The notes beneath the pieces are model-generated. The model was not told the origin of the DNA. It did not search any database and was given only the letters and a program-made list of their open reading frames with translations. The translations under genes were made by a program, and so were the position numbers. DNA of 64,000 nucleotides from contig NZ_CANKYM010000001.1 in assembly GCF_947488185.1 (NCBI RefSeq), positions 868,001 to 932,000 of the forward strand, read 5' to 3'. Source of the DNA: an uncultured Roseobacter sp. (GTDB taxonomy: Bacteria; Pseudomonadota; Alphaproteobacteria; Rhodobacterales; Rhodobacteraceae). Of the stretch, positions 35,357 to 44,664 are shown piece by piece (within the stretch, counting starts at the first letter, position 1; every line of letters begins with the position of its first letter).

Positions 35357-37612
35357 TTAGCCGACCTTGCACGCCGCCAATACCGCCATGTTCAGGATGT
35401 CATTGGCCGTGGACACGGTAGAGCAAATCTGGATCGATCCATCCACCCCGGCAAGGATCGGTCCGATCACCGTCGCCCCAGCCATTTCCTGCATCAGCTT
35501 GACCGAAATGCTCGCCGAATGGCGCGCGGGCACGATCAGGATATTGGCGGGGCCGGTCAGCCGCGAGAACGGATAGGCTTCCTGCGCGAGGCTGTTCAGC
35601 GCCACATCCACGGTCATCTCGCCTTCATACTCAAAACTGACGCCGCGTTGATCCAGCACATCCGCCGCCTTGGCCATCTTCTCCGCCCGTTCTGACACCG
35701 GGTAACCGAAGGTCGAGAAGCTGACGAAGGCCACGCGCGGCTCCAACCCCATGTTCTGAGCCACTGTGGCCGCGCGTTCGGCGATATTGGCGAGGTCTTC
35801 CTCGTCAGGCCATTCGTTCACGATGGTATCGGCGATGAACACAATCCGGCCCTTGTGCAGCACCGCCGTGATACCCGCAACGCCATGGTCCTTATCTGCG
35901 TCGTAGACGTGATTGATCCGGTCGAGGATATGCGCCGACTTGCGCGTCGCCCCGGTGACCAGCCCATCCCCATGCCCATGTTGCAACATCAGCGCCGAGA
36001 ACACATGCCGGTCACGCGCCGCCAACCGGTGAATGTCCTGCGCATCGAAACCGCGCCGGTGCAGCCGGTCATAGAGGAACTGCTTGTACGTTTCCAGATG
36101 CTGGGTATTGGCCGCATTCACGATCTCGATCTGGCGATGCGCATCTTCCAGACCTGCCGCCTCCAGTTTTGTTTTCACGTCATCTTCGCGGCCAACAACC
36201 AGCGCCTTGCCGAACCCGGCACGCTGATACATCACCGCGGCGCGCAGAACCCGCGGATCATCCCCTTCGGCAAAGATCATGCGGGCCTGATTGGCGCGGG
36301 CGCGGGCGTTGATGCCGCGCAGAATGCTGGCCGTCGGGTCCATGCGTGACTTGAGCGACAACTCATAGGCTTCCATGTCGATGATCGGGCGGCGCGCAGC
36401 GCCGGTGTTCATCCCCGCCTGCGCCACGGCGGGTGGCACCCGGTGGATCAGGCGCGGATCAAACGGCGTCGGAATGATGTAATCGCGTCCGAAACTGAGG
36501 TTTTTCCCATAGGCCAAGGCCACTTCGTCCGGAACATCCTCGCGCGCGAGGTTCGCCAGCGCATGGGCGCAGGCAATCTTCATCTCGTCATTAATCGCAC
36601 GCGCATTGATGTCGAGCGCACCCCGGAAGAGATAGGGAAAGCCCAGCACGTTATTGACCTGATTGGGGTAATCGCTGCGCCCCGTGGCGACAATCGCATC
36701 GGGCCGCACCTCATGCGCGTCTTCGGGCGTGATTTCCGGATCGGGATTCGCCATGGCGAAAATCACCGGGTTTTCCGCCATGCTGGACACCATGTCCTGC
36801 GTCACGGCCCCTTTGACGGAGACGCCCAGAAACACATCCGCCTCCTTCATCGCCTCGTCCAGCGTGCGCAGATCCGTGGCCACCGCATGGGCCGATTTCC
36901 ACTGGTTCATGCCTTCGGTGCGGCCCTGATAGATCACGCCCTTGGTGTCGCACATGATGCAGTTCTGATGCTTGGCGCCCATCGCCTTCAGCAGTTCGAG
37001 ACAGGCAATCCCGGCAGCCCCTGCCCCGTTCAACACAATGCGCACGTCTTCGATCTTCTTGCCCGACAGCTTCAACGCATTCAGCAGACCGGCGGCGCAG
37101 ATCACCGCCGTCCCATGCTGATCGTCGTGAAAGACGGGGATGTCCATCTCCTCTTTCAGCCGCTGTTCGATGATGAAACACTCCGGCGCCTTGATGTCCT
37201 CAAGGTTGATACCGCCAAACGTCGGGCCCATCAGCTTGACCGCGGCCACAAACGCATCCGTATCCTCGGTGTCCAGCTCGATATCGATGCTGTTCACATC
37301 GGCGAAGCGTTTGAACAGAACCGCCTTGCCCTCCATCACCGGTTTTGACGCCAGCGCCCCAAGGTTCCCAAGGCCCAGAACCGCCGTCCCATTGGAAATC
37401 ACCGCAACCAGATTGCCCTTGTTGGTGTAGTCATAGGCGGTCTCAGCGTTTTCCGCGATCGCCTCGCAGGGCACGGCCACACCGGGTGAATAGGCCAGGC
37501 TCAGATCCCGCTGCGTGGTCATCGGCACCGTTGCCGTGATCTCGAACTTGCCGGGGGTCGGCTCGAGGTGAAAGGCCAGCGCCTCTTCGGGCGTCACGCG
37601 ATTTTTGGACAT
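35357..37612 (-). CDS. maeB: NADP-dependent malic enzyme with phosphotransacetylase-like C-terminal domain
   Basis: A 751-residue fusion. Residues about 1-430 are malic enzyme (SLAYSPGVAVPCEAI, FHDDQHGTAVICAAGLLNAL, NGAGAAGIACLELL, ANPDPEI), decarboxylating malate to pyruvate. About 440-751 is a phosphate acetyltransferase-like domain (ANQARMIFAEGDDPRVLRAA, GLVTGATRKSAHIL) that in related enzymes is regulatory and lacks transacetylase activity. The length matches the MaeB type. It supplies NADPH and pyruvate; acetyl-CoA inhibition is expected from the family. Single gene, convergent with msrA without a gap. Confidence 0.94.
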   Translation of the reverse strand: MSKNRVTPEEALAFHLEPTPGKFEITATVPMTTQRDLSLAYSPGVAVPCEAIAENAETAYDYTNKGNLVAVISNGTAVLGLGNLGALASKPVMEGKAVLFKRFADVNSIDIELDTEDTDAFVAAVKLMGPTFGGINLEDIKAPECFIIEQRLKEEMDIPVFHDDQHGTAVICAAGLLNALKLSGKKIEDVRIVLNGAGAAGIACLELLKAMGAKHQNCIMCDTKGVIYQGRTEGMNQWKSAHAVATDLRTLDEAMKEADVFLGVSVKGAVTQDMVSSMAENPVIFAMANPDPEITPEDAHEVRPDAIVATGRSDYPNQVNNVLGFPYLFRGALDINARAINDEMKIACAHALANLAREDVPDEVALAYGKNLSFGRDYIIPTPFDPRLIHRVPPAVAQAGMNTGAARRPIIDMEAYELSLKSRMDPTASILRGINARARANQARMIFAEGDDPRVLRAAVMYQRAGFGKALVVGREDDVKTKLEAAGLEDAHRQIEIVNAANTQHLETYKQFLYDRLHRRGFDAQDIHRLAARDRHVFSALMLQHGHGDGLVTGATRKSAHILDRINHVYDADKDHGVAGITAVLHKGRIVFIADTIVNEWPDEEDLANIAERAATVAQNMGLEPRVAFVSFSTFGYPVSERAEKMAKAADVLDQRGVSFEYEGEMTVDVALNSLAQEAYPFSRLTGPANILIVPARHSASISVKLMQEMAGATVIGPILAGVDGSIQICSTVSTANDILNMAVLAACKVG

Positions 37613-37746
37613 GAGAAAAGGCCTTTACTGCAGTTCCGAGCGCATAACCTCTAGCCCAGCGCGCAGGTAGCCTCAAGCAGGCAGCATTTGAGGCTTTTCC
37701 CCACCCGCCTGCGTTTGTAAGGTCTGCCGAAACTGCGGGGGTGCCC

Positions 37747-40383
37747 ATGACCGTCACGCCGATGATGGCGCAATATCTCGACCTGAAAGCCGGTTACGCG
37801 GATGCCCTGCTGTTCTACCGCATGGGCGATTTCTACGAGATGTTCTTTGACGATGCGGTGGCCGCTGCGGAGGCGCTGGACATCGCCTTGACCAAGCGCG
37901 GCAAGCACGACGGCGCGGATATCCCCATGTGCGGCGTGCCGGTTCACGCCGCTGAAGGCTATCTGTTGACGCTGATCCGCAAAGGCTTTCGCGTTGCGGT
38001 CTGCGAACAGATGGAAAGCCCGGCAGAGGCGAAAAAACGCGGCTCTAAATCGGTGGTCAAACGGGATGTTGTGCGTCTGGTGACGCCCGGCACGCTGACC
38101 GAAGAGGCCTTGCTGGAAGCGCGGCGGCACAACTATCTGACCGCCTTTGCCGAGGTTCGTGATGCGCAGGCGCTGGCCTGGGTCGATATTTCCACCGGGG
38201 CGTTTCACGTGATGCCGCTGACGGATTTGCGGCTGGGTCCGGAACTGGCACGGCTGGCGCCCTCCGAGCTGATCGTGTCGGAAGCGCGCGAGGCGGACCT
38301 GCGTGAGATGGTCGAGGAATTCGGGATCGCGCTGACCGGGATTGCCCGCTCTGCCTTTGACAGCACGGGGGGTGAAAAGCGGCTTTGCGATCTCTTTGAC
38401 GTTGAGACGCTGGATGCCTATGGCACTTTCACCCGCGCTGAGATCGCCGCCATGGGCGCAATCCTTCAGTACTTAGAGATCACGCAGAAAGGCAAACTAC
38501 CCCTGCTGCGCCCACCGCAGAAAGAGGCAGAAGCCCGCACGGTGCAGATCGACGCCGCCACGCGGCGCAACCTCGAACTGACGCAAGCGCTCTCGGGGGG
38601 TCGCGCCGGTTCCCTGCTCTCCGTCATGGACAAAACGGTAACGGCAGGCGGCGCCCGCCTGCTGGAACGGCGGCTCTCCAGCCCCTTACGGGTTCTGGAC
38701 GTGGTGCAGGACCGGCTGGCCGCCGTGCGCTGGGCGGTCTCGGAGACGCAAGAGCGGCACACTACCCGCGATACCCTGCGCAAAGTGCCCGATCTGGACC
38801 GCGCGCTCTCACGTCTGTCACTGGATCGTGGCGGGCCGCGTGACCTTGCCGCCATTCGAAATGGCCTGTCTCAGGCGGAAAATCTCTGTGCGTCTTTGAA
38901 CAAGCTGGAGTTACCGCCGCTCCTGACCAGCGCATTGAAGGCCATGTCCGGCCATGACACGCTGATTGATCAACTCGACGCAGCATTGGTAGCAGAACCT
39001 CCACTCCTGACTCGCGACGGTGGGTTCATCGCACCGGAGCATGATGCGGAGCTCGATGAGGCCCGCAAACTGCGCGACGAGGGCCGCAGTGTGATTGCGC
39101 AGATGCAGTCTGAATTCGTCTCTAACACGGGGATTTCGTCTCTCAAGATCAAACATAACAATGTTCTAGGCTACTTTATCGAAACGCCTGCGACCCATGC
39201 GGAAAAGATGCTGTCACCGCCGCTGTCAGAAACCTTCATCCACCGCCAAACCACCGCGAACCAGGTGCGTTTCACCACGGTTGAACTTTCCGAAATGGAG
39301 ACAAAAATCCTCAACGCCGGTGCACGGGCGCTGGAGATTGAGAAACGCCTCTTCGAAGCGCTGCGCGCAGATGTGTTGGCGGCCGCAGGGCCCGTTGCGG
39401 AAGCCGCCCGTGGCTTGGCAGAACTTGATCTGACCACGGCACTGGCCGAATTGGCTGTATCCGAAAGCTGGGCAGCCCCCAAGGTCGACAATACGCGGGC
39501 GTTCGATATCTGCGGCGGACGTCACCCGGTGGTCGAACGCGCGCTGAAGGATAAGTCAGGCGAACCATTCATCGCAAACGACTGCGATCTGAGCGCCGAG
39601 GCGGATCACGCAAATGTCTGGCTGCTCACCGGTCCGAACATGGCGGGTAAATCGACCTTCCTGCGGCAGAATGCGATCATCGCCCTGCTGGCACAAATGG
39701 GCAGCTTCGTACCGGCAGAGAGCGCCCATATCGGGCTGATCAGCCAGCTCTTCAGCCGCGTCGGCGCCTCGGATGATCTGGCGCGCGGGCGGTCTACCTT
39801 CATGGTCGAAATGGTGGAAACGGCGGCCATCCTCAATCAGGCGGATGACCGAGCGCTGGTGATTCTGGATGAGATCGGGCGCGGGACAGCCACCTATGAC
39901 GGGCTGTCGATTGCCTGGGCGACGCTCGAACATCTGCATGACGTAAACAAGAGCCGCGCGCTTTTCGCCACGCATTACCATGAGATGACCGCGCTGGCCG
40001 GGAAACTGGCAGGCGTGGACAATGCGACCGTTGCGGTGAAGGAGTGGGAAGGCGAAGTGATCTTCCTGCACGAGGTGCACAAGGGCGCCGCCGACCGATC
40101 CTACGGTGTGCAGGTGGCACAGCTTGCCGGGCTTCCAGCGCCGGTGATCGCCCGCGCCCGCGTCGTTCTGGATGCGCTGGAGAAAGGTGAACGAGAAGGC
40201 GGCGCGACCCAGAAAACCCTGATCGACGACCTGCCGCTCTTCTCCGCAACACCGGTCGCCGCGCCGCCAAGGCAGAAAACATCCGAAGTCGAGACGCTTC
40301 TGGCCGACATCCTTCCGGACGAACTCACACCCCGGCAAGCGCTGGACGCGCTGTACAAACTCAAAGACGCGGCCAAATCCTGA
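37747..40383 (+). CDS. mutS: DNA mismatch repair protein MutS
   Basis: MutS recognises mismatches and loops. The 878-residue product has the N-terminal mismatch-binding motif GDFYEMFFDDA (Phe-x-Glu of the wedge), connector and lever domains, and the ATPase with Walker A GPNMAGKSTFLRQ near residue 630, the DEIGRGTATYDG Walker B region and the ATHYHEMT motif. Start is ambiguous: GTG at 37741 or ATG at 37747; I use the ATG. Together with mutT, it gives the window two mutation-avoidance genes. Its end is 57 bp from the convergent grpE. Confidence 0.96.
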   Translation: MTVTPMMAQYLDLKAGYADALLFYRMGDFYEMFFDDAVAAAEALDIALTKRGKHDGADIPMCGVPVHAAEGYLLTLIRKGFRVAVCEQMESPAEAKKRGSKSVVKRDVVRLVTPGTLTEEALLEARRHNYLTAFAEVRDAQALAWVDISTGAFHVMPLTDLRLGPELARLAPSELIVSEAREADLREMVEEFGIALTGIARSAFDSTGGEKRLCDLFDVETLDAYGTFTRAEIAAMGAILQYLEITQKGKLPLLRPPQKEAEARTVQIDAATRRNLELTQALSGGRAGSLLSVMDKTVTAGGARLLERRLSSPLRVLDVVQDRLAAVRWAVSETQERHTTRDTLRKVPDLDRALSRLSLDRGGPRDLAAIRNGLSQAENLCASLNKLELPPLLTSALKAMSGHDTLIDQLDAALVAEPPLLTRDGGFIAPEHDAELDEARKLRDEGRSVIAQMQSEFVSNTGISSLKIKHNNVLGYFIETPATHAEKMLSPPLSETFIHRQTTANQVRFTTVELSEMETKILNAGARALEIEKRLFEALRADVLAAAGPVAEAARGLAELDLTTALAELAVSESWAAPKVDNTRAFDICGGRHPVVERALKDKSGEPFIANDCDLSAEADHANVWLLTGPNMAGKSTFLRQNAIIALLAQMGSFVPAESAHIGLISQLFSRVGASDDLARGRSTFMVEMVETAAILNQADDRALVILDEIGRGTATYDGLSIAWATLEHLHDVNKSRALFATHYHEMTALAGKLAGVDNATVAVKEWEGEVIFLHEVHKGAADRSYGVQVAQLAGLPAPVIARARVVLDALEKGEREGGATQKTLIDDLPLFSATPVAAPPRQKTSEVETLLADILPDELTPRQALDALYKLKDAAKS

Positions 40384-40440
40384 CCGCGCCTTCATTGTTC
40401 CGAAAAATATGCCCCCCGGAGGGCCGCGCTCAAAAAGCGC

Positions 40441-41004
40441 TCAGCTCGCCGGTGTCGACGACACCCCAACCTGCGCCGGGCGCAGCAGCCGGTCGTGCAG
40501 CATGAACCCTTCGGCAGCAACCTGAATGATATCCCCCGCCTTGGTGCCGGGCACCGGTGCTTCGAACATCGCCTGATGCTGCTGCGGGTCAAAGCGATCC
40601 CCCACTTCGGGCGCAATAATTTCTATCCCGTGCTTTTTGAAAACACTCAAAAGCTCACGCATGGTCAGCTCGATGCCTTCGATCAAAGCAGAATTCGCTT
40701 CTTTCTGCTCCTCCGTGATGGTCTCAATAGCACGTTTCATATTGTCATAGACAGGCAGCATATCGCGCGACAGCTTGGACCCGCCGTAATTCTCGGCCTC
40801 GCGCCGATCGCGGTCCGACCGCTTGCGGGCATTCTCGGCGTCCGCCAGCGCACGCATGAAACGGTCACGCAATTCGTCGCGCTCGGCGCGCAGCTGGTCC
40901 AGCTCCAGCGCTTCATCGTCAATCTCTTCCATCTCATCCGCAAAAGCCTGCGCTTCCGCGTCTTCAATATCGTCCAGAAACTCTTCGTTCTTGGGCTCTG
41001 CCAT
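40441..41004 (-). CDS. grpE: Nucleotide exchange factor GrpE
   Basis: GrpE releases ADP from DnaK. The 187-residue product has an acidic N-terminus, a long coiled coil (about 30-110, ELRDRFMRALADAENARKRSDRD) and the C-terminal beta domain with KHGIEIIAPEVGDRFDPQQHQAMFE. It lies 9 bp after hrcA on the same strand, the usual heat-shock pairing. dnaK and dnaJ are not in the window. Confidence 0.95.
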   Translation of the reverse strand: MAEPKNEEFLDDIEDAEAQAFADEMEEIDDEALELDQLRAERDELRDRFMRALADAENARKRSDRDRREAENYGGSKLSRDMLPVYDNMKRAIETITEEQKEANSALIEGIELTMRELLSVFKKHGIEIIAPEVGDRFDPQQHQAMFEAPVPGTKAGDIIQVAAEGFMLHDRLLRPAQVGVSSTPAS

Positions 41005-41013
41005 AGTTCACCT

Positions 41014-42078
41014 CTAGCTCCGGTCAGAGATCAGCTTTCCGACCAGCTGCGCCGTGTAATTCACAATCGGCACAATGCGTCCATAATTCAGTCTCGTCGG
41101 ACCAATAACGCCCACGGCGCCGATGATCTTTCGATCAGCGTTCATATATGGGGAAACCACCAGAGAGGAACCCGAAAGTGAAAAAAGTTTGTTCTCAGAA
41201 CCGATAAAAATGCGCACACCGTCGCCTTCTTCAGCAAGTTCAAGGAATTCGGCAATATCACGTTTGCGTTCAAGGTCATCAAAGAGGTGTCTGATGCGCT
41301 CAAGATCCTCAGTCTCGCCGTCTTCGCTGAGTAGATTCGACCGCCCGCGCACGATCAGACGCTCAATCTGATCGCCCTCGCCTTCCCAGACCGCCAAACC
41401 GCTTTCCACAAGGTCGCGGGCCAGCGAATCAATCTCCTGACGACGGGTGGCGATTTCCCTCTGGATCGTGCTGTGCACCTCGCTGAGCGTTTTGCCTTCG
41501 ATCAGCGCATTAAGGAAATTCGCTGCCTCGCGCATGGAGCTGGGTGTCTGTCCGGGCGGCGGGGTAAACAGCCGGTTTTCGACGTGGCCATCGGCAAAAA
41601 CCAGCACGACCAGCGCCCGCTCCGGCGACAGGGATACAAATTCGATGTGTTTGATCGGCGCTTCACGTTTCGGCGTCAACACCAGCGAGGCGCCATGCGT
41701 CACGCCCGACAGCGCCGATCCGACCCGGTCCAGCAGACCGCCCACATCCTGCTCGTTCGATCCCAGCGTGGCGTCGATCTTCTCGCGGTCGGTTTCATCC
41801 GGATTGCCGATCTCCAGCAGCCCATCGACAAACATGCGCAACCCCAGCTGCGTCGGGATACGCCCCGCGCTGACATGGGGGCTGTCCAGAAGACCCAGAT
41901 ATTCAAGGTCCTGCATCACATTGCGGATGGTGGCCGCGCTCACCTTTTCGCTGAAATCACGGGTCAGGGTGCGTGATCCAACCGGGACGCCGTCCTCCAG
42001 ATACCCCTCGACCACCCGGCGAAACACTTCGCGGGATCGGTCGTTCATCTCTCCAAGGATGTTTGGCACGTCACTCAT
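41014..42078 (-). CDS. hrcA: Heat-inducible transcription repressor HrcA
   Basis: HrcA represses groE and related heat-shock genes through the CIRCE operator. The 354-residue product has an N-terminal winged helix (REVFRRVVEGYLEDGVPVGSRTL, then SAATIRNVMQDLEYLGLLDSPHVSAGRIPT, about 12-70) and a GAF-like dimerisation core ending in GPTRLNYGRIVPIVNYTAQLV. First gene of hrcA-grpE. No CIRCE sequence is visible upstream; a different inverted repeat frames its candidate promoter. Confidence 0.95.
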   Translation of the reverse strand: MSDVPNILGEMNDRSREVFRRVVEGYLEDGVPVGSRTLTRDFSEKVSAATIRNVMQDLEYLGLLDSPHVSAGRIPTQLGLRMFVDGLLEIGNPDETDREKIDATLGSNEQDVGGLLDRVGSALSGVTHGASLVLTPKREAPIKHIEFVSLSPERALVVLVFADGHVENRLFTPPPGQTPSSMREAANFLNALIEGKTLSEVHSTIQREIATRRQEIDSLARDLVESGLAVWEGEGDQIERLIVRGRSNLLSEDGETEDLERIRHLFDDLERKRDIAEFLELAEEGDGVRIFIGSENKLFSLSGSSLVVSPYMNADRKIIGAVGVIGPTRLNYGRIVPIVNYTAQLVGKLISDRS

Positions 42079-42086
42079 GATCAGAT

Positions 42087-42134
42087 CCCGATTGAACCGC
42101 TATAAAAGCATGAAACCCGCAGAATTCAATCGGG
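42087..42134. repeat. 10-bp inverted repeat framing the hrcA promoter
   Basis: CCCGATTGAA (42087-42096) and TTCAATCGGG (42125-42134) are perfect 10-bp arms with a 28-base spacer. The right arm overlaps the candidate -35 and the left arm covers the predicted transcription start of hrcA. The layout suits a repressor that bridges or loops two half-sites. It is not the CIRCE element. Confidence 0.6.
42101..42129 (-). promoter_or_regulatory. Candidate hrcA-grpE promoter
   Basis: Minus-strand TTGAAT (42129-42124), 17-base spacer, TTTATA (42106-42101). Start of transcription would be near 42094, giving a very short leader before the hrcA ATG at 42078. Fits a sigma-70-like promoter; a heat-shock sigma cannot be excluded. 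Confidence 0.5.
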
Positions 42135-42192
42135 GTTGCATCTTCACACCACTGGACGGTATCGGGGGGACGTACACAGCAAAGGATATTCC

Positions 42193-42906
42193 ATGCGCCC
42201 TTCTGGTCGAGCTCTGGACGAAATGCGTGCCGTTTCCATCGAAACAGGTTTCACGAAACACGCCGAAGGGTCGGCCCTGATCAAGATGGGCGATACGCAT
42301 GTGCTATGCACCGCCACCATCGAGGATCGCGTGCCGCCGTTTATCAAGGGATCGGGATTGGGTTGGGTCACGGCGGAATACGGCATGCTGCCCCGTGCGA
42401 CCAACACGCGGATGCGCCGTGAAGCCGCCGCCGGCAAACAAGGCGGGCGCACCGTGGAAATTCAACGGTTGATTGGCCGGTCCCTGCGCGCCGGTGTTGA
42501 CCGTGTGGCACTGGGAGAACGTCAGATCACCGTCGATTGTGACGTTCTGCAAGCCGACGGCGGCACCCGTTGCGCCTCGATCACCGGGGGCTGGGTTGCT
42601 TTGCGGCTGGCGGTGAACAAGCTGATGAAAGCAGGCGATGTGATCAGCGATCCGATGGTTGACCCCGTGGCGGCGATCAGCTGCGGCATCTACGCGGGCC
42701 AGCCGGTGCTGGATCTGGACTATCCAGAGGATTCCGAAGCGGGCGTCGATGGCAATTTCATCATGACGGGCTCGCATCAGCTGATCGAGGTGCAGATGAG
42801 CGCCGAAGGCTCAACCTACTCACGCGACCAGATGAACGCGTTGATGGATCTGGCCGAAAAAGGTGTGTCCGAACTGGTCACAGCCCAGAAAGCCGCCACC
42901 GCATGA
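42193..42906 (+). CDS. rph: Ribonuclease PH
   Basis: RNase PH is a phosphorolytic exonuclease that trims tRNA 3' ends. The 237-residue product shows [12 protein letters not shown] at the start, the DRVPPFIKG segment, [27 protein letters not shown] and [18 protein letters not shown] with the catalytic Asp pair. The ATG at 42193 has AAAGGA about 7 bases upstream; the longer frame from 42136 is rejected. First gene of rph-rdgB-hemW, divergent from hrcA. Confidence 0.97.
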   Translation: MRPSGRALDEMRAVSIETGFTKHAEGSALIKMGDTHVLCTATIEDRVPPFIKGSGLGWVTAEYGMLPRATNTRMRREAAAGKQGGRTVEIQRLIGRSLRAGVDRVALGERQITVDCDVLQADGGTRCASITGGWVALRLAVNKLMKAGDVISDPMVDPVAAISCGIYAGQPVLDLDYPEDSEAGVDGNFIMTGSHQLIEVQMSAEGSTYSRDQMNALMDLAEKGVSELVTAQKAATA

Positions 42907-43514
42907 CCCGCAAGTTCGACAACAAGCGTATCCTGATCGCCACGCATAACGCGGGCAAGCTGGACGAGATGCAGCAGTTGTTCGAACCTCACGGCGTCAC
43001 GGTTGTTGGTGCTGCGGAAATGGATCTGGCCGAACCTGACGAGACCGAAGACAATTTTGTTGGCAATGCCCGGATCAAGGCGCGCGCCGCGGTGGAAGCG
43101 ACAGGTCTGCCTGCATTGGCGGACGATTCCGGGATCGAGGTTGAAGCCTTGGACAATGCCCCCGGCGTCTATACCGCCGATTGGGCAGAGACACCGAACG
43201 GGCGTGATTTCGTCATGGCCATGACCAAGACACACAATCTGCTTGAAGAAAAATCCGCCCCACATCCCCGCAAGGCCCGTTTCTGCGCGACCTTCGTGCT
43301 TGCCTGGCCCGACGGGCATGAAGAGATTTTCGCAGGCCGCGCAAATGGCACGCTCGTCTGGCCCATGCGCGGCGAAACCGGCCATGGATATGACCCGATG
43401 TTCCAACCCGATGGCTACGATATTACCTATGCGGAAATGGACCCGGCCCAGAAAAACCGCATCAGCCACCGCGCCGATGCTTTTGCCAAGCTGATTGCGG
43501 GTTGCTTTGGCTGA
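42903..43514 (+). CDS. rdgB: Non-canonical purine NTP pyrophosphatase RdgB (XTP/dITP diphosphatase)
   Basis: A 203-residue Ham1/RdgB enzyme that removes dITP, XTP and related nucleotides. Marks: [12 protein letters not shown] near the N-terminus, [22 protein letters not shown], and the C-terminal [18 protein letters not shown] and [11 protein letters not shown]. Overlaps rph by 4 bp (ATGA) and hemW by 8-20 bp depending on the hemW start. Confidence 0.96.
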   Translation: MTRKFDNKRILIATHNAGKLDEMQQLFEPHGVTVVGAAEMDLAEPDETEDNFVGNARIKARAAVEATGLPALADDSGIEVEALDNAPGVYTADWAETPNGRDFVMAMTKTHNLLEEKSAPHPRKARFCATFVLAWPDGHEEIFAGRANGTLVWPMRGETGHGYDPMFQPDGYDITYAEMDPAQKNRISHRADAFAKLIAGCFG

Positions 43515-44664
43515 GGATTGGGAAGCAGGCGGTTTCGGCCTTTACCTGCACTGGCCTTATTGCGAGGCCAAATGCCCCTACTGCGATTTCAACAGCCATG
43601 TGTCGCGGCAGATTGATCACGCCGCATGGTGCGACGCCTATCTGAAAGAGTTGGACCGCGCCGCATCGGAAACGCATGGCCGCGTCCTCCGGTCGGTGTT
43701 TTTCGGCGGCGGCACCCCCAGCCTCATGCAGCCGGAAACGGTGGGCCGGATCATTGAAAAGATTCGCAGCCTGTGGCCCATGGCAAATGATCTGGAAATC
43801 ACACTGGAAGCAAACCCTGGGTCCGTCGAGGCGGGTAAGTTCCGCGCCTTTCGAGACACAGGTGTCAATCGCATCTCCATGGGCGTGCAGGCCCTGAACG
43901 ATGCGGATTTGAAGCGTCTCGGGCGTATTCATACCGCTGATGAGGCAATGAAGGCCTTTGACATCGCGCGCGCAACCTTTGACCGGGTCAGTTTTGATCT
44001 GATCTATGCGCGGCAGGGTCAGTCACTGGCAGACTGGCGGGCGGAACTTGAACAAGCACTGTCCATGGCGGTCGATCACCTGTCGCTCTACCAATTGACG
44101 ATCGAGCAAGGCACTGCTTTCGGGGATCGTTACAACGCCGGCAAGCTGCGCGGCTTACCGGACGAAGACTTAGGAGCAGACCTTTTCGCCATGACGCAAG
44201 ACATCTGTGGCGCGCATGGGTTGCCCGCCTACGAGGTGTCCAACCACGCGCGGGACGGTGCACAGTCCCGGCACAATCTGATCTATTGGCGTTACGGCGA
44301 TTATGTGGGCATCGGTCCGGGCGCCCATGGTCGTTTGACTTTGAAGGGACAACGGTGGGCAACGGAATGCGTCTCCAACCCGAGCCGTTGGCTTGAAGAT
44401 GTCGCCACGAAAACGCCGGAAAAGCCCAGAACGCCCTTATCCGCATCAGATCAGGTAAGCGAATTCCTCCTGATGGGCCTGCGCCTGAAGGAAGGGGTCA
44501 GTCGGAGCCGTTTTGCGCAGTTGAATGGCAAGCCCTTGGCATCTGAAAAACTTCAAGACCTCGAAGATCTGGGTATGATTTCAACCGGGGATGATAATTT
44601 AATCGTTTCAAATCAAGGGTTTATGGTCTTAAACGCCGTGATTGAAAGCCTGCTGCAGGCTTAG
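43495..44664 (+). CDS. hemW: Haem chaperone / radical SAM protein HemW
   Basis: A radical-SAM protein of the HemN-like/HemW group, proposed to bind and deliver haem; it lacks the full signature of coproporphyrinogen oxidase HemN. The [4Fe-4S] site is CEAKCPYC (CxxxCxxC), followed by FFGGGTPSLM and EANPGSV. The beginning is uncertain: no ATG is suitable, and TTG at 43495 or 43507 are the candidates, both inside rdgB. Length is 389 or 385 residues, normal for HemW. It is the last gene of rph-rdgB-hemW and converges on parB with overlapping stop codons. Confidence 0.9.
   Translation: MRVALAEDWEAGGFGLYLHWPYCEAKCPYCDFNSHVSRQIDHAAWCDAYLKELDRAASETHGRVLRSVFFGGGTPSLMQPETVGRIIEKIRSLWPMANDLEITLEANPGSVEAGKFRAFRDTGVNRISMGVQALNDADLKRLGRIHTADEAMKAFDIARATFDRVSFDLIYARQGQSLADWRAELEQALSMAVDHLSLYQLTIEQGTAFGDRYNAGKLRGLPDEDLGADLFAMTQDICGAHGLPAYEVSNHARDGAQSRHNLIYWRYGDYVGIGPGAHGRLTLKGQRWATECVSNPSRWLEDVATKTPEKPRTPLSASDQVSEFLLMGLRLKEGVSRSRFAQLNGKPLASEKLQDLEDLGMISTGDDNLIVSNQGFMVLNAVIESLLQA

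Noticed and set aside
40400..40440. CCCCCCGGAGGG as a mutS/grpE terminator
   Set aside because: GC-rich near-palindrome but no T-tract of useful length on either strand.
42079..42192. CIRCE operator upstream of hrcA
   Set aside because: Searched for TTAGCACTC and GAGTGCTAA; neither is present.
42240..42265. GTTTCACGAAAC near the rph start as a third parS
   Set aside because: The centre is CACG without the ACGTGA half; too many mismatches to the 16-bp palindrome.
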